A stretch of 64,000 bases of DNA from Kozakia baliensis (lineage in GTDB: Bacteria; Pseudomonadota; Alphaproteobacteria; Acetobacterales; Acetobacteraceae), in contig NZ_CP014674.1 in NCBI RefSeq assembly GCF_001787335.1, positions 1,964,501 to 2,028,500 of the forward strand. Direction: 5' to 3'. Below, one piece after another: positions 27,219-37,002 of this stretch. The notes under the pieces are model-generated. The model was not told where the DNA came from and made no database searches. It saw nothing but the letters and a program-made list of their open reading frames with translations. How positions within the stretch are numbered: position 1 is the stretch's first letter; the number at the start of each line of letters is the position of its first letter. The translations under genes were made by a program, and so were the position numbers.

Positions 27219-28481
27219 TTAGCCGATCTGTTCGATACCCGCCATGTAAGGCCGCAGAGCATCCGGCACGATAATGGCACCCGTTTCCATCTGATAATTT
27301 TCCAGCACGGCAATCAATGTGCGCCCAACGGCGAGGCCTGAACCGTTGAGCGTATGAACGAAAGCAGGGCCGTTCTCGGCACGGTAGCGCGCATTCATGC
27401 GGCGCGCCTGGAAATCGCGCGTATTGGAGCAGGATGAGATTTCGCGCCAAGCTTGCTGGCCCGGCAGCCAACCTTCCAGATCGAACGTTTTCGCCGCACC
27501 GAATCCCGTATCGCCCGCGCAAAGCAACAGCCGCCGATAAGGGATTTCCAGGCGTTCCAGAATAGTTTCGGCACAGCGCGTCATGCGCTCATGCTCGGCT
27601 TCGCTCTCCTCCGGCGTGGTGACGGAAACGAGTTCGACCTTGCTGAACTGATGTTGGCGCAGCATGCCGCGCACGTCGCGCCCGGCGGAACCCGCTTCAG
27701 AGCGGAAACAGGCGGAAAGCGCCGTCATACGCAGCGGAAGCGTTTTGGCATCGAGAATATCGCCCGCCACGCTGGCCGTCAGCGGGACTTCGGCCGTGGG
27801 AATTAGCCAACGCCCATCTTCGGTGCGGAAGGAATCCTCGGCGAATTTCGGCAATTTATCGGTGCCATACATAGCGGCATCGTTCACCAAGAGCGGTACA
27901 CTGGTTTCGCTGTAACCGAATTCTTGGGTATGCACGTCGAGCATGAACTGGCCCAACGCGCGCTCCAACCGAGACAACGCGCCGCGCAGCACGGTAAAGC
28001 GTGCGCCGGAAAGCTTGGCGGCGGTGGGGAAATCCATCAAGCCAAGCGCTTCGCCTAGCTCGAAATGCTGTTTCGGCGTGAAGCTGAAATCGCGGCGTGT
28101 GCCCCATTCTTTGATGGTGACGTTTTCGGTCTCGTCCTTACCGTCCGGCACGCTGTCATCGAGACGGTTGGGGAGCGTGGCCAGCACGTCGGAAATGCTG
28201 CGCTCGATTTCATTGGCGCGGATTTCCAGCGTGGCGATCTCGTCGCGCAATTCCACCGCGCGCGCTTCCAGATCGGAAGTATTGACCTGGGCGCGCTTGC
28301 CCTGTCCGATTTCCTTGGCCAGATTCTTACGCTGGGCCTGCCGCTCCTGAAGCGCTTGCAACGTGGTGCGGCGCTCTTCGTCTCGCGTTACGAGCGACGA
28401 CGCGACCGGCGCGATGCCGCGACGAGCGAGGGCAGCGTCGAAAGAAGCGGGATCGGCGCGGAGCGCGCGCAAGTCGTGCAT
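27219..28481 (-). CDS. serS: Seryl-tRNA synthetase
   Basis: A class II synthetase of 420 residues charging tRNA-Ser. The N-terminal coiled-coil arm (about residues 30-105) is followed by the catalytic domain with motif 2 [21 protein letters not shown] and motif 3 [15 protein letters not shown]. It is the last gene of the collinear dgt-argS-...-tatC run and lies 17 bases after tatC. serS next to tatC is a common alphaproteobacterial arrangement. Confidence 0.97.
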   Translation of the reverse strand: MHDLRALRADPASFDAALARRGIAPVASSLVTRDEERRTTLQALQERQAQRKNLAKEIGQGKRAQVNTSDLEARAVELRDEIATLEIRANEIERSISDVLATLPNRLDDSVPDGKDETENVTIKEWGTRRDFSFTPKQHFELGEALGLMDFPTAAKLSGARFTVLRGALSRLERALGQFMLDVHTQEFGYSETSVPLLVNDAAMYGTDKLPKFAEDSFRTEDGRWLIPTAEVPLTASVAGDILDAKTLPLRMTALSACFRSEAGSAGRDVRGMLRQHQFSKVELVSVTTPEESEAEHERMTRCAETILERLEIPYRRLLLCAGDTGFGAAKTFDLEGWLPGQQAWREISSCSNTRDFQARRMNARYRAENGPAFVHTLNGSGLAVGRTLIAVLENYQMETGAIIVPDALRPYMAGIEQIG

Positions 28482-28498
28482 GAGAGAGGTCCTAAAAA

Positions 28499-29293
28499 TC
28501 AGTCTTCGGAAACGGTGCGCGGCTCGACCATGCGGGCCGTGAGGATGGAGATTTCATACAGCCCCAACAACGGCACGGCGAGGCCGATCTGGGTGATGAC
28601 ATCCGGCGGAGCGAGGACAGCGGCGACGACGAAAGCACCGACATAAGCATAGCGGCGGAATTTCTTCAGTCCGGCGGAATTGACGATGCCGACCCGCGCC
28701 AGAAGCGTGAGCACCACAGGCAATTCGAACGCCACGCCGAACGCCAGAATCAGCTTCATCACCAAGGCGAGATATTCGGAAACCTTAGCTTGTAGTTCGA
28801 TATGCAGGCCGTTCGCGCCGGTCGGGCCGGTTTGGAACGAAAGGAAGAAGCGCCAGGCGAAGGGAAAAATGAAATAATAAGCCAGGGCTGCGCCCAGGAA
28901 GAACAATACCGGCGTTGCAATCAAGAACGGCGCGAAGGCGCGTTTTTCGCTTCGGTACAGGCCCGGTGCGATAAAAATCCAGGCCTGAATGGCGATCATG
29001 GGGAAGGACAGGAACGTCGCACCGAAGAAAGCGACCCGCACATAGGTGAAAAATGCCTCATACAGCGCGGTGTAGATCAGATGCGGTTCTTCGCCCTGCT
29101 GGCGCATGATGTTGCCCAGCGGTTCCGCCAGGAACAAATAAATGCGCCCGGCGAAATGATAGCAAACGGCGAAGGCGATCGCGAAAGTGGCCATCGACCA
29201 AATCAGGCGTTTGCGCAGTTCGACCAGATGGTCGAGCAAGGGCATGGGCTGGTCGTTGATCGTATTGTCGTCCAGGGTTTCGTTTCCCGACAT
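28499..29293 (-). CDS. tatC: Sec-independent translocase subunit TatC
   Basis: TatC recognises twin-arginine signal peptides and with TatB forms the receptor of the folded-protein export system. The 264-residue protein has six membrane segments; [14 protein letters not shown] is the conserved N-terminal signature, and [19 protein letters not shown] lies in the second and third segments. The gene begins two bases after tatB stops, so they are translated together. Confidence 0.97.
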   Translation of the reverse strand: MSGNETLDDNTINDQPMPLLDHLVELRKRLIWSMATFAIAFAVCYHFAGRIYLFLAEPLGNIMRQQGEEPHLIYTALYEAFFTYVRVAFFGATFLSFPMIAIQAWIFIAPGLYRSEKRAFAPFLIATPVLFFLGAALAYYFIFPFAWRFFLSFQTGPTGANGLHIELQAKVSEYLALVMKLILAFGVAFELPVVLTLLARVGIVNSAGLKKFRRYAYVGAFVVAAVLAPPDVITQIGLAVPLLGLYEISILTARMVEPRTVSED

Positions 29294-29295
29294 GA

Positions 29296-29820
29296 TTACC
29301 GAGCCTCGGAGGGCGGATCGATGGCCACGCGTTTGCCGTTATGGATAACGCGCAAAGGCGGCAGAATGGTGGGCGGATGCCAGCGCGGGCGTTCGCGGTT
29401 TAGGCGTCGGGCCGTGGTGGGCGGCAAAATGGCAGGTGCCGGAAGATCGGCCTCGGAGGTGTGTTCCAGCGCTGGCTCGTTGTAGGAAGGCGCCACGGGC
29501 GAAGATTGTGGCGGGCTGGACAGCGAAGGCGGCGGCTCGAATTTGAAGCTATCGCGAATAGCGTTATCGCCATCGATGGCTTTGGTGACGCGATCACGAA
29601 AATCCAGGCGTTTGAGGTCTCGGAACTGCTCCCGCGCCTCCCCCAGATCGGCCTCGCGCACCATATCGTCCACATGAGACTGAAATTCGGACGCCATGCG
29701 CCGCACGGCCTTGATGCCGCGGCTAAGCGTGCGGATCGCGACGGGCATATCCTTCGGGCCGATGAATACCAGCGCGACGACCACGATCAACGCGATCTCG
29801 GACCAACTGAAATCGAACAT
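29296..29820 (-). CDS. tatB: Twin-arginine translocase subunit TatB
   Basis: A 174-residue protein beginning MFDFSWSEIALIVVVALVFIGP, the TatB membrane helix and hinge, followed by an amphipathic helix and a long hydrophilic tail. TatB works with TatC in substrate recognition. ATG at 29820 is chosen by family alignment; the frame runs upstream through the scpB end without similarity. A separate tatA is not found next to it; TatA or a second TatA/B-like gene must be elsewhere or TatB may be bifunctional. Confidence 0.93.
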   Translation of the reverse strand: MFDFSWSEIALIVVVALVFIGPKDMPVAIRTLSRGIKAVRRMASEFQSHVDDMVREADLGEAREQFRDLKRLDFRDRVTKAIDGDNAIRDSFKFEPPPSLSSPPQSSPVAPSYNEPALEHTSEADLPAPAILPPTTARRLNRERPRWHPPTILPPLRVIHNGKRVAIDPPSEAR

Positions 29821-29857
29821 ACGGCCAATCTTTACAGGACGGAAGCGTGCAGAGCTA

Positions 29858-30424
29858 TCATGACGACGCGCTTTGGGAAACCACGCCGGTTTCATGCCCG
29901 ACGGTCGCGGGATCGAGCAACAATTCCTCCCGGCGCGGCAATGCATTGAGATCCGGCAGGCCGAAACTGGCCAGGAAGGTAGAAGACGTGCCCCAAAGCA
30001 CTGGTCTTCCCGGCATTTCCTTGCGCCCTTTCGGCACGATCAGCGCATCTTCCAGCAACGCGTCCAGCACGCTCTGGCTCAACGCCACACCCCGAATACC
30101 TTCAATATCCGCACGGGTGCAGGGTTGGTGATAAGCGATGACGGCCAGCGTCTCCATCGCCGAACGGCTCAGGCGACGGGGCTTTTCGATCGTCGTCGTC
30201 AATGCCGGGGCGAGGGCTGTGCGAGTACGAAACTGCCAACCCTTACCAACTTCCACCAGTTCGACGCCATGATCGGCGTAGCGTGCCTGGATTTCATCCA
30301 ACAGAGCGCGAATATCGTTACCCTCGCGGCCCTGTTCGGCCAACAGCGCGCGCATGGCGTCTTCCTTCACCGGCTCCGCGCTCGCGAAGATCATGGCTTC
30401 GATCAATTGCGATAATTCTATCAT
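29858..30424 (-). CDS. scpB: Segregation and condensation protein B
   Basis: ScpB is the winged-helix partner of the SMC-ScpA condensin complex. The 188-residue protein has two tandem winged helices: LIEAMIFASAEPV near the start, ETLAVIAYHQPCTRADIEGIRG in the second, and RPVLWGTSSTFLASFGL near the end. It overlaps scpA by four bases (ATGA). tatB begins 37 bases after the stop, too short for tatA. Confidence 0.95.
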   Translation of the reverse strand: MIELSQLIEAMIFASAEPVKEDAMRALLAEQGREGNDIRALLDEIQARYADHGVELVEVGKGWQFRTRTALAPALTTTIEKPRRLSRSAMETLAVIAYHQPCTRADIEGIRGVALSQSVLDALLEDALIVPKGRKEMPGRPVLWGTSSTFLASFGLPDLNALPRREELLLDPATVGHETGVVSQSASS

Positions 30425-31224
30425 TCTGCCTCTCTCGCCGAAGCCGCGCGAAGCTTGATTTCCGAAAAAACGCCTTCCTGGCGCAGCTCCAACTGGCCGC
30501 CCTTCGCCATTTCCAGCCCCGCCACCAATGCGCTCGCCATGGCGGCGGCACGGGCGCGCGGCGTCTCATCCGCAATCGGCACGAAAGCGCTCAAACTATA
30601 CCATCCCGTAACATCGGGATGGTTCAACAGGCGCTGCAAGGCCCCAACGGCCTCCGTCACCGACCAATAGCGCAATTTCGGCGGCGCATAGACCCGTTTA
30701 CGGGAACGGCGGCGCGTTATGGCCAGATAAGCACCGATCAGGCTCGGCACATCAACGCGCAAGCCAGATCGGTCGATCTCGGTCAGATCCTCTTTCGCAC
30801 CGCGCACGAACACATCCACGCCCAAGCGCGGGCGCTTATTGAGCCAGCCGGACAAGGCGCGCACGGCATCGAGTTCGCGCAGGCGCTCCTGAAGCAGTTC
30901 GGCCGCATCTTCCCCCTCGCTATCGGGCGGATTTTCCGGCGGCAAAAGCAGCTTGGATTTCAACCATGCCAGCCATGCGGCCATGACGAGCCAATCCGCC
31001 GCGAGTTCCAGCTTGATGGTGCGCGCACGTTCGACGACGGCAAGATATTGCTCGACCAGTTGCAAAATCGAGATACGGGAAAGATCGACTTTTTGCGCGC
31101 GGGCCAGTTCGAGCAACAGATCGAGCGGCCCTTCGAACCCTTCCAGGGAGAGATGCGGCGCACGCAAAATATGCGCCGCGCTTTCCGATGGATGCAGATC
31201 GAAATTAAGCTCACCCTCCCCCAT
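30421..31224 (-). CDS. scpA: Segregation and condensation protein A
   Basis: ScpA is the kleisin that bridges SMC heads in bacterial condensin. The 267-residue protein has FEGPLDLLLELARAQKVDLS, the kleisin N-terminal signature, a central LLPP region, and a C-terminal winged helix. It begins six bases after the SPOR-domain gene and overlaps scpB by four bases. Confidence 0.95.
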   Translation of the reverse strand: MGEGELNFDLHPSESAAHILRAPHLSLEGFEGPLDLLLELARAQKVDLSRISILQLVEQYLAVVERARTIKLELAADWLVMAAWLAWLKSKLLLPPENPPDSEGEDAAELLQERLRELDAVRALSGWLNKRPRLGVDVFVRGAKEDLTEIDRSGLRVDVPSLIGAYLAITRRRSRKRVYAPPKLRYWSVTEAVGALQRLLNHPDVTGWYSLSAFVPIADETPRARAAAMASALVAGLEMAKGGQLELRQEGVFSEIKLRAASAREAE

Positions 31225-31230
31225 ACGGCG

Positions 31231-32334
31231 TTAGAACTGCGCCGGGGTGCAAGCGATGGCGCGCGCGTGAAGACGCACGCAGAACGCACGAGCGGCCTGA
31301 TTCGATTCGAACCCGCCGACACGCAGGCGATAGAAGCTATGCCCGCCATGATCCGTGCGTTCGAAAACCGGGCTGCGGCCACTGAACAAATCGGGCGCCT
31401 GATGAGAGAGCTTCTCCCATTCGTTATGCGCATCCGCTTCGCTTCCCAAAGCCGCAAGCTGCACCATATGGCCGCCGCTCGTCGCTGGCGCCTCAACCGG
31501 TTTCTGAGGCACCGGCGCTGGGCGCGTCGGTGCGGCGGGCGCTTCCGCCTTATGCGTCGGCACCGGCTTGGGAGCCGGCTCTTTAACCGGTGCCGACGCG
31601 GGTAAAGCCTTGTCAGCAGGCGCGGCGGATGGCGTGTCCGCCTTCGGTGCTTCCGCCGAAGGCGCAGCTGCATCTGGAGTGTTGGCGGTATCGCTCGGGG
31701 CGGCGGGAGTATCCGCCTTCGGAGCAGCCTCAGGCTTGGGCGCGTCGGCGGGCGGCTGGCCATATTGCGCCGCCAAGGCGTCCGGGCGCGGTTGCTCGGG
31801 CCCCGGTGCAAGATGCGCCTCGCTATGGCCGGTCGTATCCGACTCAGCCCCTTCCCCGCTCATGATCTGCATGCCGCCCGGATCGGCGGGAAGATCACGC
31901 ACCGGGCCCGGTGGCGGCCCCAGAACGGGAATACCACTCTGATGACCGCCGAGAAGCGTCCAACCGCCGACGCCGAGTATCAGCACGGCTCCTAACCCTA
32001 CCGCGCCATAACTCAGATATTGCGTCGCCTTATCCGTGCCGAGAAGTGCCGCGATGCCGCTTGGGCGACGGCGACGCTGCGGTGGCGGCTCCTCGTCGTA
32101 ATCGCTGCTCATCCGCTCACGGGCACGGTTGAGGCGCGCATCGTCCATACGTCCTGCCCCCACGCGTGGCTCACCCGCGCCGGGTGTAGGCGGGCGCGTA
32201 TCGGTAAAGCGCGGGTCCGCGCCGCGTGCGCTTGGTGCGCGTGGCCCGCGATCTTCCGGCCTACGATCTTCCGGGCCGCGCCCCTCAGGGCCACGCCCGC
32301 GTTCGCTACGCCAATCGGGTGTATCGTCGCTCAT
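31231..32334 (-). CDS. SPOR-domain protein (peptidoglycan-binding, septal)
   Basis: A 367-residue protein with a charged N-terminus, one membrane segment near residue 105-125, a long Pro/Ala/Lys-rich linker (about 170-290), and a C-terminal SPOR domain (about 290-365) with HMVQLAALGSEADAHNEW and FYRLRVGGF. SPOR domains bind denuded glycan strands at division sites. It overlaps argS by four bases (ATGA) and precedes scpA. In many relatives nagZ lies between SPOR and scpA; here the gap is six bases. Confidence 0.92.
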   Translation of the reverse strand: MSDDTPDWRSERGRGPEGRGPEDRRPEDRGPRAPSARGADPRFTDTRPPTPGAGEPRVGAGRMDDARLNRARERMSSDYDEEPPPQRRRRPSGIAALLGTDKATQYLSYGAVGLGAVLILGVGGWTLLGGHQSGIPVLGPPPGPVRDLPADPGGMQIMSGEGAESDTTGHSEAHLAPGPEQPRPDALAAQYGQPPADAPKPEAAPKADTPAAPSDTANTPDAAAPSAEAPKADTPSAAPADKALPASAPVKEPAPKPVPTHKAEAPAAPTRPAPVPQKPVEAPATSGGHMVQLAALGSEADAHNEWEKLSHQAPDLFSGRSPVFERTDHGGHSFYRLRVGGFESNQAARAFCVRLHARAIACTPAQF

Positions 32335-34136
32335 CGCATCTCCTCGACCGGCTCGACGCCGAGAATGGCGAGGCCGCAGCGCAGCACGCTGGCCACCGAC
32401 GCCACCAACGCCAGCTTCGCCATGCTTGCCGCGCGGTCGTTTTCATGAAGGAAGCGCAAGGTCGTGTCTTCGCGCCCCTTGTTCCACAAGGCATGGAAAT
32501 CCGCCGCCAGTTCGCCGCAGTAATAGGCGATGCGATGCGGCTCGCGCGCCTGAGCCGCCGCTTCCACCACACGTGGGAAAGTGGACATACGGCGCAGCAA
32601 CGCCAATTCCGTCTCCGAATCCAGACGCCCGATCTCTGCGCTCGTCAGCGCTTCCGGCGTGACGGATTCCTCACCAAACATCGTCTCCGCCGCGCGCAAC
32701 ACGGAGCGGCAACGAGCATGGGCGTATTGCACGTAGAACACCGGGTTATCGCGTGTTTGCGCCACCACGGCGTCCAGATCGAACTCCATCTGCGCATCGG
32801 CCTTGCGCGTGAGCATAGTGAAGCGCACGGCGTCCTTGCCCACTTCATCCAGCAAATCGCGCAGCGTGACGAAAGTGCCCGCACGTTTGGACATCCGCAC
32901 CGGCTCGCCGCCTTTCACGACGCGCACGATCTGGCACATCACGACTTCGAAGCCGGTTTTATTATCCGTCAGCGCACTGACGGCGGCGCGCATGCGCGAG
33001 ACATAACCGCCATGATCCGCACCCAGCACGTCGATCAGCACATCCGCTTCACGCGCTTTTTGAGCGTGATAGCCGATATCGTTGGCGAAATAGGTGTTGC
33101 TGCCGTCGGATTTGCGCAACGCACGGTCCACATCATCGCCAAATTGAGTGGCGCGGAACAGCGTTTGCGGGCGCGGCTCCCAATCTTCCGGTGCCTTGCC
33201 TTTCGGCGGTTCCAGCACGCCTTCATAAAGCAGGCCCTTGGCGTCCAATGCGGCAATGGCTTGATCGACCGCGCCGCCAGCGAGGATCTCGGCTTCGCTG
33301 GAAAAAACTTCGTGCTGGATACCCAGTGCCGAAAGATCTTCGCGAATTTGAGCCATCATCGCTTTAAGCGCCGCCGCGCGGACGATATCGAACCAGATTT
33401 CCTGCGGCGCGGCTTGTCCATCCGGCCCGGCCAACGCCTTGCCGTGTTCCTTGGCCAGGACTTCGCCGATCGGGATCAGGTAATCGCCGCGATATTGCAG
33501 GCCGGTCGGCGTAAGGGCGGAAAAAGCCTCTTCATCGACGTTCGTGCCGATGGCTTGCAGATAGCGCCAATAGGTGGCCCAGGTCAGCGCGATCACCTGC
33601 GCGCCAGCGTCGTTGATATAATATTCCTTGGTGACGCGATGGCCGGTTTTGGCGAGCAGGTTGGCCAAGGCGTCTCCCACCACCGCGCCACGGCAATGGC
33701 CGACATGCATCGGGCCGGTCGGATTGGCGGAGACATATTCGACATTGACGCGCTGGCCGTCGCCCAGGCGAGAATCGCCGAAGGATGCTCCTTCCCGCAG
33801 CACCGAAAGCGCTACGGACTGCAGCACTTCCGGCTTGAGCGCCAGATTGACGAAGCCCGGTCCGGCAGCTTCCGCCCTCGCAATTCCAGGCAGTTCGGCC
33901 AATTTTTCGGCCAAATCGCGTGCAATATCGGCCGGTTTGCGGCGCGCGATTTTCGCGGCCAGCAGAGCTGCGTTGGTGGCCATATCGCCATGAGCCGGAT
34001 CGCGCGCGGGCGTGACTTCCACGCGCGCGGCGACTTCATCCGGCAGGCCCGGCACCACGGCGCGCAGCGCGTCGCGCACCTGCGCCTGGTATCGCGCAAA
34101 CAGGCAATCCGTGGTGGGGGGCGAAGAGTCGGACAT
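32331..34136 (-). CDS. argS: Arginyl-tRNA synthetase
   Basis: A class I synthetase charging tRNA-Arg, 601 residues. ANPTGPMHVGH holds the HIGH motif, VRMSKRAG is the KMSKS loop, and the C-terminal helical anticodon-binding domain ends with LAILGV. ATG at 34136 is chosen over an in-frame TTG at 34160. The stop overlaps the SPOR-domain start. Confidence 0.97.
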   Translation of the reverse strand: MSDSSPPTTDCLFARYQAQVRDALRAVVPGLPDEVAARVEVTPARDPAHGDMATNAALLAAKIARRKPADIARDLAEKLAELPGIARAEAAGPGFVNLALKPEVLQSVALSVLREGASFGDSRLGDGQRVNVEYVSANPTGPMHVGHCRGAVVGDALANLLAKTGHRVTKEYYINDAGAQVIALTWATYWRYLQAIGTNVDEEAFSALTPTGLQYRGDYLIPIGEVLAKEHGKALAGPDGQAAPQEIWFDIVRAAALKAMMAQIREDLSALGIQHEVFSSEAEILAGGAVDQAIAALDAKGLLYEGVLEPPKGKAPEDWEPRPQTLFRATQFGDDVDRALRKSDGSNTYFANDIGYHAQKAREADVLIDVLGADHGGYVSRMRAAVSALTDNKTGFEVVMCQIVRVVKGGEPVRMSKRAGTFVTLRDLLDEVGKDAVRFTMLTRKADAQMEFDLDAVVAQTRDNPVFYVQYAHARCRSVLRAAETMFGEESVTPEALTSAEIGRLDSETELALLRRMSTFPRVVEAAAQAREPHRIAYYCGELAADFHALWNKGREDTTLRFLHENDRAASMAKLALVASVASVLRCGLAILGVEPVEEMR

Positions 34137-34175
34137 AAGAATTTGGGTTCCTGAGGACAATGATCTGAGCCTGTA

Positions 34176-35345
34176 TCAGCCTAGCACGGACAGTTCCGTC
34201 AACCGCCGATGTTCATCCATGGCGAAACGATCGGTCATTCCGGCGATATAATCCGCAACGATGCGTTTTTGCATCGCCTCATCCGCTTTTTTCGCACGCT
34301 CGCGCCAACCGTCGGGCAGAAGGCTGAGATCCTCGGTCAGAATACCGAAAATCTCCGTCGTGGCGAGGCGTGCCTTGCGCGTCATGCGATTGACGCGCCA
34401 ATGACGATACATGCGCGCATAAAGGAACTTGCGAATTTCCTTATTCGCTTGCGCCATTTCCTCACTGAAGGCGACCACGGCGAAGGGCGCATTCCGGATA
34501 TCGTCCGCGGATTGCGGGTTAAGGGCAGCGATATTGGCGCAGGTTTGCTGGGTGAGGTCCGTCGCCAGAACATTGATGACCCGGCGAATGGTTTCGTTGC
34601 GGATGCGGCGCTCGCGGTCGAAGCTTTCCGTCACCTTCGCGCCCAACCGCGCACGCGCCAGGGCTTCGCCGACGATGGGAAGATTTTCGACATCTTCCAT
34701 CTGAAGCAATCCGGCGCGCAAGCCGTCATCCAGATCGTGCCCGTGATAAGCGATATCGTCGGACATCGCGGCGACCTGCGCCTCAGCGGAAGCAAAGCTC
34801 GTTAGATCGAGATGATGGCGGGAATCGTATTCCGCCAAATAGGGCGTGGGGCGTTTGACCGGACCGTTATGTTTGGCCAGTCCTTCCAGCGTTTCCCAAG
34901 TCAGGTTCAGCCCGTCGAAATCATGATAGCGCGCTTCGAGCAGGGTCACGAGACGAATGGATTGGGTGTTGTGGTCGAACCCGCCCCAATCTTTCATGCA
35001 AAGCTTCAGCGCATCCTCCCCCGCATGGCCGAAGGGCGTGTGGCCAAGATCGTGCGCGAGAGCCAGCGCTTCCGTCAAATCTTCATCGAGGCGCAATTGA
35101 CGGGCGACGGAACGGGCGATCTGCGCGACTTCGAGGGAATGGGTCAGGCGGGTGCGAAAAAAATCGCCTTCGTGATTGATAAAAACCTGCGTCTTGTATT
35201 GCAGGGTTCGGAAGCCTGCCGAATGAAGAACGCGGTCGCGGTCGCGCTGCCAAGGCGAACGTGTAGGCGCTTCCGGTTCGGGGTAAAGTCGTCCCCGCGC
35301 CTGTTCGAGGCGGACCGCGTAGGGGGCGACATCCTGGCTTATCAT
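34176..35345 (-). CDS. dgt: dGTPase-like HD-domain triphosphohydrolase
   Basis: Dgt-type enzymes cleave dNTPs to nucleoside and triphosphate, affecting DNA precursor pools. The 389-residue protein has RTRLTHSLEVAQIARS, LAHDLGHTPFGHAGE and the HD metal residues, placing it in the Dgt-like branch of alphaproteobacteria. ATG at 35345 is chosen by similarity; the frame is open upstream across the erpA start. It diverges from erpA with 57 bases between starts, a shared promoter region. Confidence 0.95.
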   Translation of the reverse strand: MISQDVAPYAVRLEQARGRLYPEPEAPTRSPWQRDRDRVLHSAGFRTLQYKTQVFINHEGDFFRTRLTHSLEVAQIARSVARQLRLDEDLTEALALAHDLGHTPFGHAGEDALKLCMKDWGGFDHNTQSIRLVTLLEARYHDFDGLNLTWETLEGLAKHNGPVKRPTPYLAEYDSRHHLDLTSFASAEAQVAAMSDDIAYHGHDLDDGLRAGLLQMEDVENLPIVGEALARARLGAKVTESFDRERRIRNETIRRVINVLATDLTQQTCANIAALNPQSADDIRNAPFAVVAFSEEMAQANKEIRKFLYARMYRHWRVNRMTRKARLATTEIFGILTEDLSLLPDGWRERAKKADEAMQKRIVADYIAGMTDRFAMDEHRRLTELSVLG

Positions 35346-35402
35346 GCGGCATCTCCATTCGGCGCGCTTGAGAGCGCGTTGCGGCACATTATATGAAGAA
35401 CC

Positions 35403-35768
35403 ATGAGCCAGACCACGCCCCCCTCCCTTTCGCCCGCCCGATTCTCCGTTTCGCCCGGCGCGGCGGCGCGAATTACTGAAATCATCTCCCAGCAGCCCTC
35501 CTCGGACGGCTTGGCGCTGCGCGTTTCCGTTCTGGCGGGAGGCTGTAACGGTTTCCAATATCAGTTCAAGCTCGACAGCGCGCGCGCGGCGGACGATGTC
35601 GTGATCGAACGCGACGGAGCGGTGGTGCTGGTCGATCCGGTCAGCCTCGATCTGCTCGAAGGGGCGGAACTAGAATATGTCGATAAATTGATGGGCGCGC
35701 ATTTCACCATCGCCAACCCCAACGCCGCGTCATCCTGCGGCTGTGGCACGAGTTTCTCCCTCGCATGA
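35403..35768 (+). CDS. erpA: Iron-sulfur cluster insertion protein ErpA (HesB family)
   Basis: An A-type carrier that delivers Fe-S clusters. The 121-residue protein has the three conserved cysteines: C48 in GGCNGF and C112/C114 in SSCGCGTSF. Its last bases overlap the xthA start (ATGA). The erpA-dgt divergent arrangement with the argS cluster is common in alphaproteobacteria. Confidence 0.95.
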   Translation: MSQTTPPSLSPARFSVSPGAAARITEIISQQPSSDGLALRVSVLAGGCNGFQYQFKLDSARAADDVVIERDGAVVLVDPVSLDLLEGAELEYVDKLMGAHFTIANPNAASSCGCGTSFSLA

Positions 35769-36532
35769 GTCTGGTTTTTGCGAGTTGGAACATCAACTCG
35801 ATCCGTCAGCGCGAGGCTTTGGTTTCTGATTGGTTGGAGCGGCATCAGCCGGATGTGCTGTGCTTGCAGGAAATCAAGTGCGAGGAGCATCAATTCCCGG
35901 CAGTCTTTGCGGAGAAAGGGTATCAGACCGCGATCGTGGGGCAAAAATCCTACAATGGCGTGGCCATTCTCTCGCGCCATCCGATGAACGTGACGCATCG
36001 TCGCCTGCCCGGCTTCGGGCATGAAGCGGCGCGTTATGTGGAGGCCGAAATCCAAGGTATCGTTTTCGGTAACCTTTATCTTCCCAACGGAAATTCCGGC
36101 GGCGAGACCGGATACGACATCAAGCTCGATTTTTTCGATGCATTGACGCACCATGCCCGCACCATGCTGGCGGCGGAACGGGATTTCATTCTGCTGGGCG
36201 ATTATAACGTCTGTCCGACCGCAGAGGATCATGCACCGGACGCGTTGAGCCCGACCGATTCGCTCGTGCGTCCTGAGAGCCGGGCGGCTTGGCGACGGTT
36301 GGTATGGTCCGGGCTGACGGATGCGCAGCGTGTAGTGCAGCCGCAAGGGCGCGCTTTCACTTTCTGGGATTATCAGGGCATGGCGTTTCAGCGCGATTCA
36401 GGGCTACGGATCGACCATGCCCTGCTCTCGCCCCGGCTGGCCGAACGATTGGAGACCGTCCAGCCGGACCGGGAAGAGCGGGCGAAAAACCAACCTTCGG
36501 ATCATGTGCCGCTGATCGTTCGGCTTCAGTAG
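35765..36532 (+). CDS. xthA: Exodeoxyribonuclease III
   Basis: A Mg-dependent endonuclease/exonuclease/phosphatase-fold enzyme for base-excision repair at abasic sites. The 255-residue protein contains SWNINSIR, LQEIKCEE, GDYNVCPT, and near the end SDHVPLI with the catalytic histidine. It is translationally coupled to erpA and overlaps the convergent WXXGXW gene by seven bases. Confidence 0.96.
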   Translation: MSLVFASWNINSIRQREALVSDWLERHQPDVLCLQEIKCEEHQFPAVFAEKGYQTAIVGQKSYNGVAILSRHPMNVTHRRLPGFGHEAARYVEAEIQGIVFGNLYLPNGNSGGETGYDIKLDFFDALTHHARTMLAAERDFILLGDYNVCPTAEDHAPDALSPTDSLVRPESRAAWRRLVWSGLTDAQRVVQPQGRAFTFWDYQGMAFQRDSGLRIDHALLSPRLAERLETVQPDREERAKNQPSDHVPLIVRLQ

Positions 36533-36876
36533 CGATATTGGCGGTCCCAACGCGGGCGCACCCAATGGCCAGGGATCCAGACATAGCCGCGCGGCTCCCA
36601 ACGCCAGTATCCGCGTGTCCAAATCCAGTTGCGACGAGGCGGCGGTACCCGCTCCATGCGAAGCGGCGGCGGGGGCGGACGATTGCCCATATATCCCGGC
36701 CCGCCGGGACCGCCACGGTCGCCTCGGCCACGAGAATCCGGCCCGTAAGCGTTAGGGCCGTAAGAGCCTCGGTCATAATTCGGGCCTGGACCCATCTGCT
36801 GCGCCTGAGCGCTGGGCGTAACGACGGCTCCTGCCACCGTCAGACCTAAGCAAAGTGCGAGAAAAGTTTTCTTCAT
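36526..36876 (-). CDS. WXXGXW-repeat small exported protein
   Basis: A 116-residue protein with a Sec signal peptide (cut near AQAQQ), a Gly/Arg/Pro-rich middle, and a C-terminal aromatic repeat: WIWTRGYWRW and YVWIPGHW, the YXWGXW/WXXGXW pattern. Function is unknown; such proteins are often secreted or outer-surface. ATG at 36876 precedes the signal peptide. Confidence 0.78.
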   Translation of the reverse strand: MKKTFLALCLGLTVAGAVVTPSAQAQQMGPGPNYDRGSYGPNAYGPDSRGRGDRGGPGGPGYMGNRPPPPPLRMERVPPPRRNWIWTRGYWRWEPRGYVWIPGHWVRPRWDRQYRY

Positions 36877-37002
36877 TGTTTTCGTCCTCGGCGCTCGCAT
36901 TTCAAAAATGCTGAACTCAACGATCATAACGCGCCACGATACGGGCGGAGATATGGCGAATTTACGCCATCGAAAGGCGTGGAAGCTCGAATTGTAACAG
37001 AG

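Noticed and set aside
29821-29857. Search for tatA between scpB and tatB
   Set aside because: The 37-base gap is too short for a gene, so tatA must be elsewhere if present.
32226-34154. Long open frame (642 codons) on the plus strand opposite argS
   Set aside because: It is antisense to a well-supported argS, has no recognisable domain, and arises from GC-rich codon bias on the other strand.
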